The position numbers and the translations under genes are program-made. DNA of 64,000 nucleotides, taken from assembly GCF_027484365.1 (NCBI RefSeq), contig NZ_JAIXTC010000018.1, positions 144,286 through 208,285 of the forward strand, read 5' to 3'. Below are positions 1-9,309 of the stretch, piece by piece; the first letter of the stretch is position 1, and each line of letters starts with the position of its first letter. The notes below the pieces were generated by a model. The model saw only the letters and a list, made by a program, of their open reading frames with translations. It was not told the DNA's origin and did no database searches. The stretch comes from Brevundimonas sp. (GTDB lineage Bacteria > Pseudomonadota > Alphaproteobacteria > Caulobacterales > Caulobacteraceae).

Positions 1-19
1 CGCCGCCTTCAACGCCCAG

Positions 20-1453
20 TTGACGCGCCTGCCCGCTGCGATCCAGCCCGACGTGCGCGCCTTCTACGAGCTCAACGGCTGGCGTCCAATGTGGACCGCC
101 GACCGTCTGCGCACTCTGAACCTCGCCTCGGCGCGCGCCGAGCGTCATGGGCTGTCGCGGTCCGATTTCTTCGACTTCGTGGGCCTGGCCGCCGATCCGG
201 ACAGTGCGGACATCCGCACCACGGCCGCCGCCCTCACCTATGCCCGCGTCCTGGCCGAGGGCCGCGTCCGTCCCGAGACGGTCGAGGACCTTTGGGAGAT
301 GCAGAAGAACCGCGTCGATCTGCCGGTCGGGCTGAACGACGCCCTGGCCCAGAACAAGATCGTCGAATGGTACGAGGGTCTGGCGCCGACCGACATCGGC
401 TACACCAACCTGTCGGCTGGCTATGTCCGCTACCGCCGAATCATCCGCGAGGGAGGCTGGCCGCGCTTCGTCGCCCGCGCAGGCACGATCGAGCCGGGCT
501 CAAGCGACAATCGCGTGCCCGCCATGATCGCCCGCCTGGTGGCCGAGGGCGACCTCAGCGCCGCCGATGGCGCACGCCTGACCGCCCAGGGTCTGGTCTA
601 TGGCCCGGAACTCCAGACCGCGATGCGCGGCTTCCAGGCCCGTCATGGACTGGCCGCTGACGGCCGCATCGGCGCCGGCACCCAGAGTTCGCTCGGTGCC
701 TCGGCTGAGGACCGGGCCCGCCAGATCGCCCTGAATCTGGAACGTCGCCGCTGGCTGAAACGGGACCTGAATCCCGAGCGTATCGAGGTCAATACGGCTG
801 CGGCCATCATGGTCTACTGGAAGGACGGCCGCCCGGTTCACTCCAACCGGGTCGTCTGCGGCGCCCCGTCGACCCAGACCCCGAGCCTCGAGAAGCCCTT
901 TGCCTCGGTCGTCGCCAACCCACCCTGGTATGTGCCCGCCGGGATCGCCCGCCGCGAGATCCTGCCCCGCGGCCCCGCCTACCTGGCCTCGCAGAACATG
1001 TATGTATCCAACGGCACCGTTATCCAGCGCGCCGGGCCGAGAGCGGCCCTCGGCTATGTGAAGTTCGAACTGCGCGACAGCTACGCCATCTTCCTGCACG
1101 ACACCCCGTCGAAAGCCGCCTTCAACCTGTCGATGCGTCAGCGGTCGCATGGCTGCGTCCGCGTCCAGAACGCTGTCGAGTTCGCCCGCCTGCTGCTCTC
1201 GCCCGACCCGACCCTGCTCGGCCAGTTCGACGACGCCCAGGTCAGCCGCGACACCCGGCGTATCCAGACCGGCCGCGAGATCACCGTGCGCCTGCTCTAC
1301 TGGACCGCCTTCGTCGACGGCCAGGGGCGCGTCGCCTTCCGCGAGGACGTCTACCGCCGCGACCAGAAGCTGGCCGAGGCCCTCGGCATCGCCGTCAGCC
1401 TGCCGACGGTGGTGGATGACGGGACTGCCGTCGCCAACGACGTCGGCCCGTAG
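20..1453 (+). CDS. L,D-transpeptidase (YcbB/YkuD-type) with peptidoglycan-binding domain; 5' end probably outside the window
   Basis: Catalytic motif SHGCVRVQNAVEFARLLL; PG-binding-like segment GPELQTAMRGFQARHGLAADGRIGAGT; ORF runs to the left window edge. Confidence 0.9.
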   Translation: MTRLPAAIQPDVRAFYELNGWRPMWTADRLRTLNLASARAERHGLSRSDFFDFVGLAADPDSADIRTTAAALTYARVLAEGRVRPETVEDLWEMQKNRVDLPVGLNDALAQNKIVEWYEGLAPTDIGYTNLSAGYVRYRRIIREGGWPRFVARAGTIEPGSSDNRVPAMIARLVAEGDLSAADGARLTAQGLVYGPELQTAMRGFQARHGLAADGRIGAGTQSSLGASAEDRARQIALNLERRRWLKRDLNPERIEVNTAAAIMVYWKDGRPVHSNRVVCGAPSTQTPSLEKPFASVVANPPWYVPAGIARREILPRGPAYLASQNMYVSNGTVIQRAGPRAALGYVKFELRDSYAIFLHDTPSKAAFNLSMRQRSHGCVRVQNAVEFARLLLSPDPTLLGQFDDAQVSRDTRRIQTGREITVRLLYWTAFVDGQGRVAFREDVYRRDQKLAEALGIAVSLPTVVDDGTAVANDVGP

Positions 1454-1502
1454 ACTATAGCGCGCACCTCTCCCGCCCCTGGGGGAGGGAGAAGTGTGAG
1501 GT

Positions 1503-2030
1503 CTAGGTCCGGAACGCGGCTTCCAGCATCCCCAGCTGGCTCAGCACCGGGTTCGCGTCCGGCTCGGGCGCGGCGTCGAGATACATGCGCCTGTCCAGAT
1601 AAAGGACACGGTCGTGCAGCTTTTCGGCGCGGACGAGGTATTCAACCAGGGCGATCGGCATCTCGGAATGGCTCGGCTCGCTCTCGACCTTGCGTTCGCT
1701 GAGGCGATAGCGCGGCTCGCAGGCAGCTTCCGGAGCCATGTCGCCTTCGCGGACGGCGCGCTGGACCAGCAGCCAGGACGCCACCTGCATCAGGCGCGTC
1801 GTCAGTCTCATGCTCTCGGCGGCGTAGGCCAGGGCGGCGGAGCGCGACAGCAGCTTGGATTCGCGGCGCCCGTCGCCATCCAGATAGGCGGCGGTCTCCT
1901 CGACCAGATCCATCCCCTCCTGGAAGGTGCGCTCGAACAGTTCGGAGCGCGCGAAATCGCGAATCTCTCCGGCGCGGGACGCCGTATTCGGCGCGGGATT
2001 ATCGTCGCCCATCAACTCAGCCATACTCAT
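1503..2030 (-). CDS. DUF1465 family protein
   Basis: ORF MSMAELMGDDNPAPNTASRAGEIRDFARSELFERTFQEGMDLVEETAAYLDGDGR...; start could be as far upstream as 2105. Confidence 0.7.
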   Translation of the reverse strand: MSMAELMGDDNPAPNTASRAGEIRDFARSELFERTFQEGMDLVEETAAYLDGDGRRESKLLSRSAALAYAAESMRLTTRLMQVASWLLVQRAVREGDMAPEAACEPRYRLSERKVESEPSHSEMPIALVEYLVRAEKLHDRVLYLDRRMYLDAAPEPDANPVLSQLGMLEAAFRT

Positions 2031-2129
2031 CGTGATCCGGAAGGTCCGCTCGTCTATCGGGCCGGAACGGCGCCGCACGCCGTCCGCCTGCAACCGCCAT
2101 GCCACGGAAAGGGCCTCTGCGGAACCGCA

Positions 2130-2336
2130 TCAGCGGCCGAAGTTGAACAGGGCGTCGGCGGCGGACTTCTTCGCGGCCTTGCCGGCGATGGCCGCGCGCG
2201 CCCGGGCAATCTCGGCTTCCAGGGCCTCAATCCGCTCGCCCAGTTCATCGACCGAATACAGGTCCAGATCCTCGCGCCCCAGGGCCGCCATGGCCGCTCC
2301 GCGTTGCGGGCGCGGATCGAGATCCTCAAACGTCAT
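2130..2336 (-). CDS. DUF1192 family small protein
   Basis: MTFEDLDPRPQRGAAMAALGREDLDLYSVDELGERIEALEAEIARARAAI, a typical DUF1192-like sequence. Confidence 0.7.
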   Translation of the reverse strand: MTFEDLDPRPQRGAAMAALGREDLDLYSVDELGERIEALEAEIARARAAIAGKAAKKSAADALFNFGR

Positions 2337-2412
2337 CGTCGCCTCCTTGGCCAGAACCCCGAAGAAGCCCATTTACGCTCCCGGACACGGACGATTGCAA
2401 GGCTTGGACGAT

Positions 2413-3402
2413 ATGCGGATCATCGAGATCGACGGCGGCTCGGGTTCCGCCGAGGCGTTGCACCTCTCCGAACGCCCGGATCCTCTTGCCGGGGATGGTG
2501 AAATCCGCATCCGCGTGCACGCCGCCGGGGTCAATCGCCCCGACCTCCTTCAGCGCGCGGGCGCCTACCCTCCCCCACCCGGCGCATCCGACATCATGGG
2601 GCTGGAGGTCGCCGGCGTGGTCGACCAGGTCGGTCCGGATTCAACACCCGGCGCCCGGGCCCGCTGGCGGGTCGGCGACCGGGTCTGCGCCCTTCTGGGC
2701 GGCGGAGGCTATGCAGAGTATGCAATCGTCGACGCCCGGCACGCCCTGCCGATCCCCGACGATCTGGACTTCATCCAGGCGGCGGCCCTGCCCGAGACAG
2801 TCTTCACTGTCTTCGCCAATGTGTTCGAGGCTGGCGGGCTGAAGGCCGGCGAAACCCTGCTGATCCACGGTGCCACCTCCGGCATCGGCGTGACGGCCAT
2901 CCAGATGGCGAAGGCGGCGGGCGCCCGCGTCATCGCCACCTCACGGGGCGCGGCCAAGACCGGTGCGGCCCTCGCGCTTGGGGCAGACGTCAGCCTCGAC
3001 GCCTCGGCAGGAGACCTTGAGACAGCGATCCGGGACGCCGGCGGCGCGGACGTCATCCTCGATATGGTCGGCGCGGCCTATGCGGAGGCCAATCTGAACG
3101 CCCTGAAGCCCGGCGGACGCTGGGTCGTGATCGCGACGCTCAGCGGAGCGCTCGCCCAGGTCGATCTGATGCGGATCATGATGAAACAGGCGACCCTGAC
3201 GGGTTCGACCCTCCGTCGACGATCCGCCGACGAGAAAGCCCGTCTCGCGGCGGCTGTGGAGGCGGTGGTCTGGCCCTGGGTCGTCTCGGGGGCTGTGCGG
3301 CCGCCGGTCGAGGCCACCTTCCCCCTGGCCGAAACGAAACTCGCCCACCTCCGGTTGGAGGCGGGCGAGCATGTCGGCAAGATTGTCCTTACGGTCAGCT
3401 AG
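2413..3402 (+). CDS. NAD(P)H-quinone oxidoreductase (zinc-independent MDR/QOR family)
   Basis: MRIIEIDGGSGSAEAL...VHAAGVNRPDLLQRAGAYPPPPGASDIMGLEVAGVV...LLIHGATSGIGVTAIQMAKAAGA. Confidence 0.9.
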   Translation: MRIIEIDGGSGSAEALHLSERPDPLAGDGEIRIRVHAAGVNRPDLLQRAGAYPPPPGASDIMGLEVAGVVDQVGPDSTPGARARWRVGDRVCALLGGGGYAEYAIVDARHALPIPDDLDFIQAAALPETVFTVFANVFEAGGLKAGETLLIHGATSGIGVTAIQMAKAAGARVIATSRGAAKTGAALALGADVSLDASAGDLETAIRDAGGADVILDMVGAAYAEANLNALKPGGRWVVIATLSGALAQVDLMRIMMKQATLTGSTLRRRSADEKARLAAAVEAVVWPWVVSGAVRPPVEATFPLAETKLAHLRLEAGEHVGKIVLTVS

Positions 3403-3445
3403 CGGGGTGTGACCGCATCCCGGACCGTCGCTGAACCGGAGCCGC

Positions 3446-4204
3446 CTACCAGCGACCGCCGCCCCGGGCCGGACGCATCGAAGAGATGCGATCGTTATAG
3501 CCGGTGCTGTTCAGGTTGCGGATGCTGTTCGTCACGATCTGGCACTGACCGCGGTAGTTGGAGTCGGTGCAGACCTCCCATGGGCCGTTGAGCTCCATCG
3601 AGCTGATCTGGTCATTCAGGCCCGAGTTGTTCAGATTCGAAATCTCGCTGCGGAAAGTCTGCGAATAGCCGCGGTAATTGCTGTCGGCATACACGGTGAT
3701 GCTGCTCCGGCCGTTGTTGCCGCCCCAGCCACCGCCGTTGTTCCCGCCGTTGCCCCAACCACCGCCATTGTTGCCGCCATTGCCCCAACCACCGCCGTTG
3801 TTGCCGCCATTGCCCCAGCCGCCGCCGTTGTTGCCGCCGTTACCCCAGCCGCCGCCGTTGCCGCCGCCATTGCCGCCGGGTCGTCCGCCGCCGCCGTTGT
3901 TCCCCCCGCGATCCTCATAGTCGCCGCGAACATTGGCGCAGACCAGCAGGCCGTTATCGTTGCCGATGTCGCTGGACGAGCAGCGCGCCAGTTCGATGGA
4001 GGTGCCACGGATGTTTCCGCGCATATCGCGGCAGTCGGCATAGAGCCGGCCCTGATTGACATAGGATCCGCTGCAGCTGTCAGCGAAGCTGCCGCGCGGC
4101 GCGACCCGCTGAGGTCCGTTGCCGTCGGCCATCGCCGGGGCGCTTTCCTGGGCGCCGCCAGCGAGCATCGCCAGGGCGGCGATCGAGGTGAGTGCGATAG
4201 ACAT
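3446..4204 (-). CDS. Secreted protein: signal peptide, CVNH-like domain, GNGGNNGGGW repeats, beta/gamma-crystallin-like domain
   Basis: N-terminal signal; SFADSCSGSYVNQGRLYADCRDMRGNIRGTSIELARC (CVNH-like); four GNGGNNGGGW units; ITVYADSNYRGYSQTFRSEISNLNNSGLNDQISSMEL...VCTDSNYRGQCQIVTNSIRNLNSTGYNDRISSM (two crystallin-like motifs). Confidence 0.8.
   Translation of the reverse strand: MSIALTSIAALAMLAGGAQESAPAMADGNGPQRVAPRGSFADSCSGSYVNQGRLYADCRDMRGNIRGTSIELARCSSSDIGNDNGLLVCANVRGDYEDRGGNNGGGGRPGGNGGGNGGGWGNGGNNGGGWGNGGNNGGGWGNGGNNGGGWGNGGNNGGGWGGNNGRSSITVYADSNYRGYSQTFRSEISNLNNSGLNDQISSMELNGPWEVCTDSNYRGQCQIVTNSIRNLNSTGYNDRISSMRPARGGGRW
3712..3874. repeat. 30-bp in-frame tandem repeat encoding GNGGNNGGGW (about 4 full units plus partials)
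   Basis: Repeated (g/c)ccccaaccaccgccgttgttgccgccatt units read directly in the DNA. Confidence 0.9.
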
Positions 4205-4419
4205 GGTCTTCCTCCAGATGATCCCTGAGGCCGCTCAACGCGTCCGATGTGACAGTGTCCAACTATCAGCATGAACCGTTGCTGTATGACACCGACAGAC
4301 GACGTTTTCTTTTGCTCCAAACAGGCCTATATCAAATCATCAGCGCCCGGCCGAAAGGTCGGGCGCCGTCGTATCCAGAGCCCGGGATCGCCGGGCCCCT
4401 CATTTCCGGGACTGCCCCA

Positions 4420-5085
4420 ATGACCGACATCCTGATGCCCAAGGCCACTGCGGTCTGGCTTGTGGACAACACCTCGCTGACGTTTGAACAGATCGCCGAC
4501 TTCTGCGGCCTGCATCCGCTGGAAGTGCGCGGCATCGCCGACGGCGACGTGGCCCGTGACATCCGCGGCGTGGACCCCATCACCGGCGGCCAGCTGGCGC
4601 GCGAGGAACTGGACAAGGCCCAGGAGAATGATGCCTATCGCATGAAGGCCATCGTCAGCCGTCATGCCGAGCTTCTGAAGACCCACAAGCCGGCGCCGAA
4701 ATACACCCCGGTGTCGCGTCGCCAGGATCGTCCGGACGCCATCATGTGGTTCGTCAAGAACCACCCCGAAGTCACCGACGCCCAGATCGCCAAACTGCTG
4801 GGCACCACCAAGTCGACGATCGACAGCGTGCGCAACCGCACCCACTGGAACAGCCCCAACATCAAGCCGGTGGACCCGGTGACGCTCGGCCTCGTCGGCC
4901 AGCTGGTGCTGGACGAACTGGTCTCGAAGGCCGCCGACAAGAAGAACAAGGACGATGCGAAGAAGGGCGGCGCTGCCCTCCAGCCCATCGAAGCCGAACC
5001 CGCCGAACCCGAGTTCGTCCCCGAAGAACGCGAACGCCGGACCGCCGAACCGACCGCCGCCTCGGTGTTCGGCACCAACGAGTAA
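4420..5085 (+). CDS. trcR: DUF1013 family cell-cycle transcriptional regulator TrcR
   Basis: MTDILMPKATAVWLVDNTSLTFEQIADFCGLHPLEVRGIADGDVARDIRGVDPITGGQLAREELDKAQ..., a characteristic DUF1013 sequence. Confidence 0.85.
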   Translation: MTDILMPKATAVWLVDNTSLTFEQIADFCGLHPLEVRGIADGDVARDIRGVDPITGGQLAREELDKAQENDAYRMKAIVSRHAELLKTHKPAPKYTPVSRRQDRPDAIMWFVKNHPEVTDAQIAKLLGTTKSTIDSVRNRTHWNSPNIKPVDPVTLGLVGQLVLDELVSKAADKKNKDDAKKGGAALQPIEAEPAEPEFVPEERERRTAEPTAASVFGTNE

Positions 5086-5162
5086 TCCTTCTCCCTTCCC
5101 CTTGGGGGGAGGGAGAACCGCGCTCAACCAGCGAGCGACCGCGTCGCGAGCGCTAGCGCAAC

Positions 5163-5198
5163 AAAAAAGTACGGCCCCGGGATCGCTCCCGGGGCCGT
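5163..5198 (-). terminator. Intrinsic terminator downstream of the minus-strand DUF465 gene
   Basis: Perfect stem acggccccggga-tcgc-tcccggggccgt followed on the minus strand by acttttttg. Confidence 0.75.
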
Positions 5199-5223
5199 TC
5201 GCTTGTCTGGAGGGAGACCGGGG

Positions 5224-5397
5224 CTAGCCTGCCCTGGCCTCCAGACTGGTGATTTCCTCCTTGAGCCGAAGCTTCTTTCGTTTCAGCTCCCTGACCTGCA
5301 ACTCATCCACGGCGGGCCGACCGAACGCCTGCCGGATGGTCTCATCCAGCTGGCGGTGACGATTTCCCAGTTCGCGGATACGAGCTTCGATGGTCAT
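5224..5397 (-). CDS. YdcH/DUF465 family small protein
   Basis: MTIEARIRELGNRHRQLDETIRQAFGRPAVDELQVRELKRKKLRLKEEITSLEARAG, with the DUF465 KRKKLxLKEEI motif. Confidence 0.8.
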   Translation of the reverse strand: MTIEARIRELGNRHRQLDETIRQAFGRPAVDELQVRELKRKKLRLKEEITSLEARAG

Positions 5398-5535
5398 GGC
5401 TTGCGCCTCCATGTCTAAGGGACCACACAGTGAGCGCCTGGATTTGCGGTCTGTGAAATCACGGTTCGGTGACGTCAACAGAACGTAAAATTTCTCCGGG
5501 CACGTCGGAACCTGGCCCCCAAACTGGACCATGAT

Positions 5536-6138
5536 GTGAACGTAGCCGTACGGAACCCGCCGACCCGCCTGGTGGTCGGACTCTCCGGCGCCTCGGGGGT
5601 GATCTACGGACTCCGGGTGCTCGACGCCCTGAGCGAGCTCGGTGTCGAGAGCCATCTGGTGGTCACCCGCGCGGCCCTGCTCACATTGTCGCAGGAGACC
5701 GATTTCAGCGCAGACGACCTGATGGCCAGAGCTTCGGTCGTCCATAAGCTCAACGATGTCGGCGCCTCGATCGCCTCGGGCTCCTTCAAGTCCCTGGGCA
5801 TGATCGTTGCCCCCTGTTCGGTCCGGACCATGAGCGAGATCGCCACAGGCGTAACCTCGACCCTGCTGACCCGCGCCGCCGACGTCGTGCTGAAGGAACG
5901 CCGGCCCCTGGTCCTGATGGTGCGCGAGACCCCCTTCCACCTCGGACACCTGCGCACCATGACGGCCCTGGCCGAGATGGGCGCCACCATCGCCCCGCCC
6001 CTGCCCGCCTTCTATTCCAGACCCGCCTCGATCGCAGAGATGGTCGACCAGTCCGTGGGCCGCGCGCTGGACCTGTTCGGGCTCGACTGGGCCCCGGTGA
6101 AGCGCTGGGACGGGCTGAAAGGCCCTGGCGATGCCTGA
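5536..6138 (+). CDS. ubiX: Flavin prenyltransferase UbiX
   Basis: RLVVGLSGASGVIYGLRVLDAL...IVAPCSVRTMSEIATGVTSTLLTRAADVVLKERRPLVLMVRETPFH. Confidence 0.95.
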   Translation: MNVAVRNPPTRLVVGLSGASGVIYGLRVLDALSELGVESHLVVTRAALLTLSQETDFSADDLMARASVVHKLNDVGASIASGSFKSLGMIVAPCSVRTMSEIATGVTSTLLTRAADVVLKERRPLVLMVRETPFHLGHLRTMTALAEMGATIAPPLPAFYSRPASIAEMVDQSVGRALDLFGLDWAPVKRWDGLKGPGDA

Positions 6139-6610
6139 GCCCGACGACACATTCTGGGACTGGGCGCTGAAGGCCTATGCCGCTCCCGGCGTACCCGAGG
6201 CCTGCCTGCAGCTGCAGGACGGAACCGGCCAGAACGTCCCCCTTCTGCTCTGGGCCGGCTGGACCGCCGCGACGGGCCGCCTGCTCGACGAGGACGCCAT
6301 CGAGGGCGCCTGCGACTGCGCCCGCGCATGGGACGCCGCCGCCGTCGCGCCCCTGCGCACTCTTCGACGCACGCTCAAGAACACCAATCCCGACATCGAC
6401 AACGCCGCGCGCGAGAGCCTGCGCGAGTCCGTGAAGGCCGTCGAACTGGCTGCCGAGCGCCATCTGATGGCCGGACTGGAGGTCCTGGCCCCCGCGCCTA
6501 CGGGTCCACCCCGCCCTGCCATAGACGCCCTGGCCTCCGTCGCGCGCGTCTGGAGCCGGGTCGTGCCGCGCCCGGCTCTGACAACGCTCGCCGAACGCCT
6601 TCCGGCCTGA
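6131..6610 (+). CDS. TIGR02444-like family protein
   Basis: MPEPDDTFWDWALKAYAAPGVPEACLQLQDGTGQNVPLLLWAGWTAATGR; overlaps the ubiX 3' end. Confidence 0.7.
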   Translation: MPEPDDTFWDWALKAYAAPGVPEACLQLQDGTGQNVPLLLWAGWTAATGRLLDEDAIEGACDCARAWDAAAVAPLRTLRRTLKNTNPDIDNAARESLRESVKAVELAAERHLMAGLEVLAPAPTGPPRPAIDALASVARVWSRVVPRPALTTLAERLPA

Positions 6611-6649
6611 CCCGGCCTCAGGTATAAGCCCGCCTTCGCGGGGACCGGC

Positions 6650-6874
6650 ATGAACGACGATCAACCCTTTCTGACCGACGAAGAGATCGCCCTGCACGCA
6701 GAGGTGAAGCTGCTGCGTCTGGAACACGCCGACCTCGACGCCTCCATCGAGGCCCTGTCGCACATGCCGATCCCGGACCAGCTCCTGATCGCCCGCCTCA
6801 AGCGCAAGAAGCTCCTGCTCCGCGACGAGATCGTGAAAATCGAAAGCCGGATCCTGCCGGACATCATCGCCTAG
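6650..6874 (+). CDS. YdcH/DUF465 family small protein (second paralogue)
   Basis: ...LRLEHADLDASIEALSHMPIPDQLLIARLKRKKLLLRDEIVKIESRI. Confidence 0.75.
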   Translation: MNDDQPFLTDEEIALHAEVKLLRLEHADLDASIEALSHMPIPDQLLIARLKRKKLLLRDEIVKIESRILPDIIA

Positions 6875-6991
6875 CTGATCCCTATCCCTCTCAGGGAGGG
6901 GGACCCGCTGGACTCTGTCTTTCCGAGTCCTGAGAGTACAACGCCTTGGACCCAGTCTGCGCACTGTCGCATAGATCGTTGTTTTTGCGCA

Positions 6992-7570
6992 CTATCTTCC
7001 GCGCTTGCGAACCCACATCGCCGCATCCGCCTCGGCCAGCCAGGTCTCCACGTCCGTCTGGCCGGCGAAGGCCCGCACCCCGAACGACCCGCCCAGCGAG
7101 GCCGGCTGGCCGTCGTAGGTGAACGCAGCCTCCTCCAGCGCCGCCTTCAGTCCGGCCGCCTTCTCCTTGCCGGCATCCATGTCGGCGTTCAGCAGGAGGA
7201 TCGCGAACTCATCCCCGCCCAGTCGCCCGACGGCGTCGGTCGCCCGGACATTCTCCAGCAGCAGCTCCGCCACCCGCACCAGGGCGGCGTCGCCCGCCGC
7301 ATGGCCCAGCGCATCGTTGACCCCCTTGAATCCGTCGAGGTCCAGATACAGCAGCACCGCCGGGACCTTGTAGCGGGTGCAGTAGGCCATGGTCCGGGTC
7401 ATGGCTGCGACGAAGCCCCGCCGGTTCAGCACGGGGGTCAGGACGTCGTGCTCCGCCGCCGCCTCGGCCGCCTCGGCGCGCGCAGTCAGGGCCGCCACCT
7501 CGGCGCGCAGCCGGGCGATCTCGGCCCCAAGGTCGGCGGGCGGGTCGTCGATGTCCGGCGCGTCGGTCAC
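6992..7570 (-). CDS. GGDEF domain protein (putative diguanylate cyclase) with N-terminal coiled coil
   Basis: DVLTPVLNRRGF...YLDLDGFKGVNDALGHAAGD...VGRLGGDEFAILL. Confidence 0.9.
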   Translation of the reverse strand: MTDAPDIDDPPADLGAEIARLRAEVAALTARAEAAEAAAEHDVLTPVLNRRGFVAAMTRTMAYCTRYKVPAVLLYLDLDGFKGVNDALGHAAGDAALVRVAELLLENVRATDAVGRLGGDEFAILLLNADMDAGKEKAAGLKAALEEAAFTYDGQPASLGGSFGVRAFAGQTDVETWLAEADAAMWVRKRGR

Positions 7571-7691
7571 GTCGAGAAGCAGCTCCGGGCGCGACTCAAT
7601 GCGTGCGCCGTCCGCCCCAAGCTAACGCCGTTGGTTGCGGGCGCAACGCGCGTGCTGTAACGGGCCGCTTTCCTCGCTGGAGCCCCTAAGC

Positions 7692-8183
7692 ATGGCGACG
7701 ACGACCCCCCCGGTGGCGATCATCATGGGCAGCCGCTCGGACTGGCCCACCATGAAGCACGCGGCCGACATGCTCGACCGTCTGGGCGTCGCCTGGGACG
7801 CCCGCGTCGTCTCGGCCCATCGCACCCCGCAACGCTTGTTCGACTTCGCGAACGGCGCGAAGGCCGCCGGTTTCAAGGTCATCATCGCCGGCGCCGGCGG
7901 GGCCGCCCATCTGCCCGGCATGGCCGCCGCGATGACACCGCTTCCGGTTCTCGGCGTTCCGGTCCAGTCGAAGGCGCTCAAGGGTCTCGACAGCCTGCTG
8001 TCCATCGTCCAGATGCCCGGCGGCGTCCCCGTCGCCACCCTGGCCATCGGAGAGGCCGGGGCGAAGAACGCCGGCATCCTCGCCGCCCAGATCCTGGCCC
8101 TCAACGACGAGGTCCTGGCCGGCCGCCTCGACGCCTTCCGCGAAGCCCAGACCGAGTCGGTCCACGAGACGGTCGAAGACTGA
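7692..8183 (+). CDS. purE: 5-(carboxyamino)imidazole ribonucleotide mutase
   Basis: [70 protein letters not shown]. Confidence 0.95.
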   Translation: MATTTPPVAIIMGSRSDWPTMKHAADMLDRLGVAWDARVVSAHRTPQRLFDFANGAKAAGFKVIIAGAGGAAHLPGMAAAMTPLPVLGVPVQSKALKGLDSLLSIVQMPGGVPVATLAIGEAGAKNAGILAAQILALNDEVLAGRLDAFREAQTESVHETVED

Positions 8184-9284
8184 GTGCCCTTTCTGTCTGA
8201 ATCAGCCCTGCCCGTCCCCCTCCCGCCCGGTTCGACCATCGGCATCCTCGGCGGCGGCCAGCTCGGGCGCATGCTGTCGCAGGCCGCCTCGCGGCTCGGC
8301 TTCGACGTCGTCATCCTCGACCCGGAGGAAAACAGCCCGGCCGGTCGTGTCTCGCGCGGCCAGATCGTCGCCGCCTATGACGACCCGACGGCCCTGAACG
8401 TCTTCGGACAGGTCTGCGACGTGGTGACCTTCGAGTTCGAGAACGTCCCCGCCGCCTCGGTCGAACGCCTGGCTGAGGCCGGCGCCCTTGTCGCTCCCGG
8501 ACCGACCGCGCTGGCCGTCGCCCAGGACCGGGTGGACGAAAAGACCTTCCTCAACGCCGTCGGCGCGCCCACGGTCGCCTTCGCCGCCGTCGACAGCCTC
8601 GACGACCTCAACGCTGCGCTTGAGACGCTCGGCACGCCCGCCCTGCTCAAGACCCGCCGCGACGGCTACGACGGCAAGGGCCAGGTCTGGATCAGGTCGC
8701 CGAAACAGGCCGCAGCCGCCCTGACCGAGCTCGGGGGCCGCCCCGCCATCCTCGAGGCCCGCGCCGCCTTCACCCGCGAACTGTCCATCATCGCCGCCCG
8801 GGGCCGTGACGGCGCGATCGCCGTCTATCCGCTGGGCGAGAACCACCATTCGGGTGGCGTCCTGCGCACCACCCACGCCCCGGCCCAGGTCGATGCGAAG
8901 ACCCTGAAGCGCGCAAAGGCGATCGCCGCCGCCGTGCTGGAGGGCCTCGCCTATGTCGGCGTCGTGGGCATCGAGCTGTTCGACCTCGGAGGCGGCCAGT
9001 TGCTGGTCAACGAGATCGCCCCCCGCGTCCACAACACCGGCCACTGGACTCAGGACGGCTGCGTCTGCGACCAGTTCGAACAACATATTCGCGCCGTCGC
9101 CGGCTGGCCGCTCGGACCCACCGCCGCTCACGCTCGCGTCGAGATGACCAACCTTCTCGGCGACGAGGTCGAGCAGTGGTCCCGACTGGCCGCCAAACCC
9201 GACCAGCGCCTCCATCTCTACGGCAAGGCGGAGGCCCGTCCCGGCCGCAAGATGGCGCACGTTAACCGGGTGAAGCCGCTCTGA
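8184..9284 (+). CDS. purK: 5-(carboxyamino)imidazole ribonucleotide synthase (GTG start directly after the purE stop)
   Basis: TIGILGGGQLGRMLSQAASRLGFDVVILDPEENSPAGRVS...ELFDLGGGQLLVNEIAPRVHNTGHWTQDGC. Confidence 0.95.
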   Translation: MPFLSESALPVPLPPGSTIGILGGGQLGRMLSQAASRLGFDVVILDPEENSPAGRVSRGQIVAAYDDPTALNVFGQVCDVVTFEFENVPAASVERLAEAGALVAPGPTALAVAQDRVDEKTFLNAVGAPTVAFAAVDSLDDLNAALETLGTPALLKTRRDGYDGKGQVWIRSPKQAAAALTELGGRPAILEARAAFTRELSIIAARGRDGAIAVYPLGENHHSGGVLRTTHAPAQVDAKTLKRAKAIAAAVLEGLAYVGVVGIELFDLGGGQLLVNEIAPRVHNTGHWTQDGCVCDQFEQHIRAVAGWPLGPTAAHARVEMTNLLGDEVEQWSRLAAKPDQRLHLYGKAEARPGRKMAHVNRVKPL

Positions 9285-9309
9285 CTCTCCCTCTCCCGGT
9301 GGGACAGGG

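Noticed and set aside
1454-1502. Terminator or palindromic repeat after the L,D-transpeptidase (ctctcccgcccctgggggagggagaag)
   Set aside because: Imperfect stem, no T-tract, and no clear second arm; too weak to list as a feature.
3712-3874. CRISPR array
   Set aside because: Units are directly adjacent with no spacers and lie in frame within a coding gene.
3678-3920. Plus-strand ORF encoding PPPLPPLPQPPPLL repeats
   Set aside because: Antisense shadow of the GNGGNNGGGW repeat on the minus strand; the minus-strand gene has a signal peptide and recognisable domains.
9240-9275. CtrA-type site (TTAA-N7-TTAA) near the purK end
   Set aside because: Only one half-site (gttaacc) present, and it is inside coding sequence.
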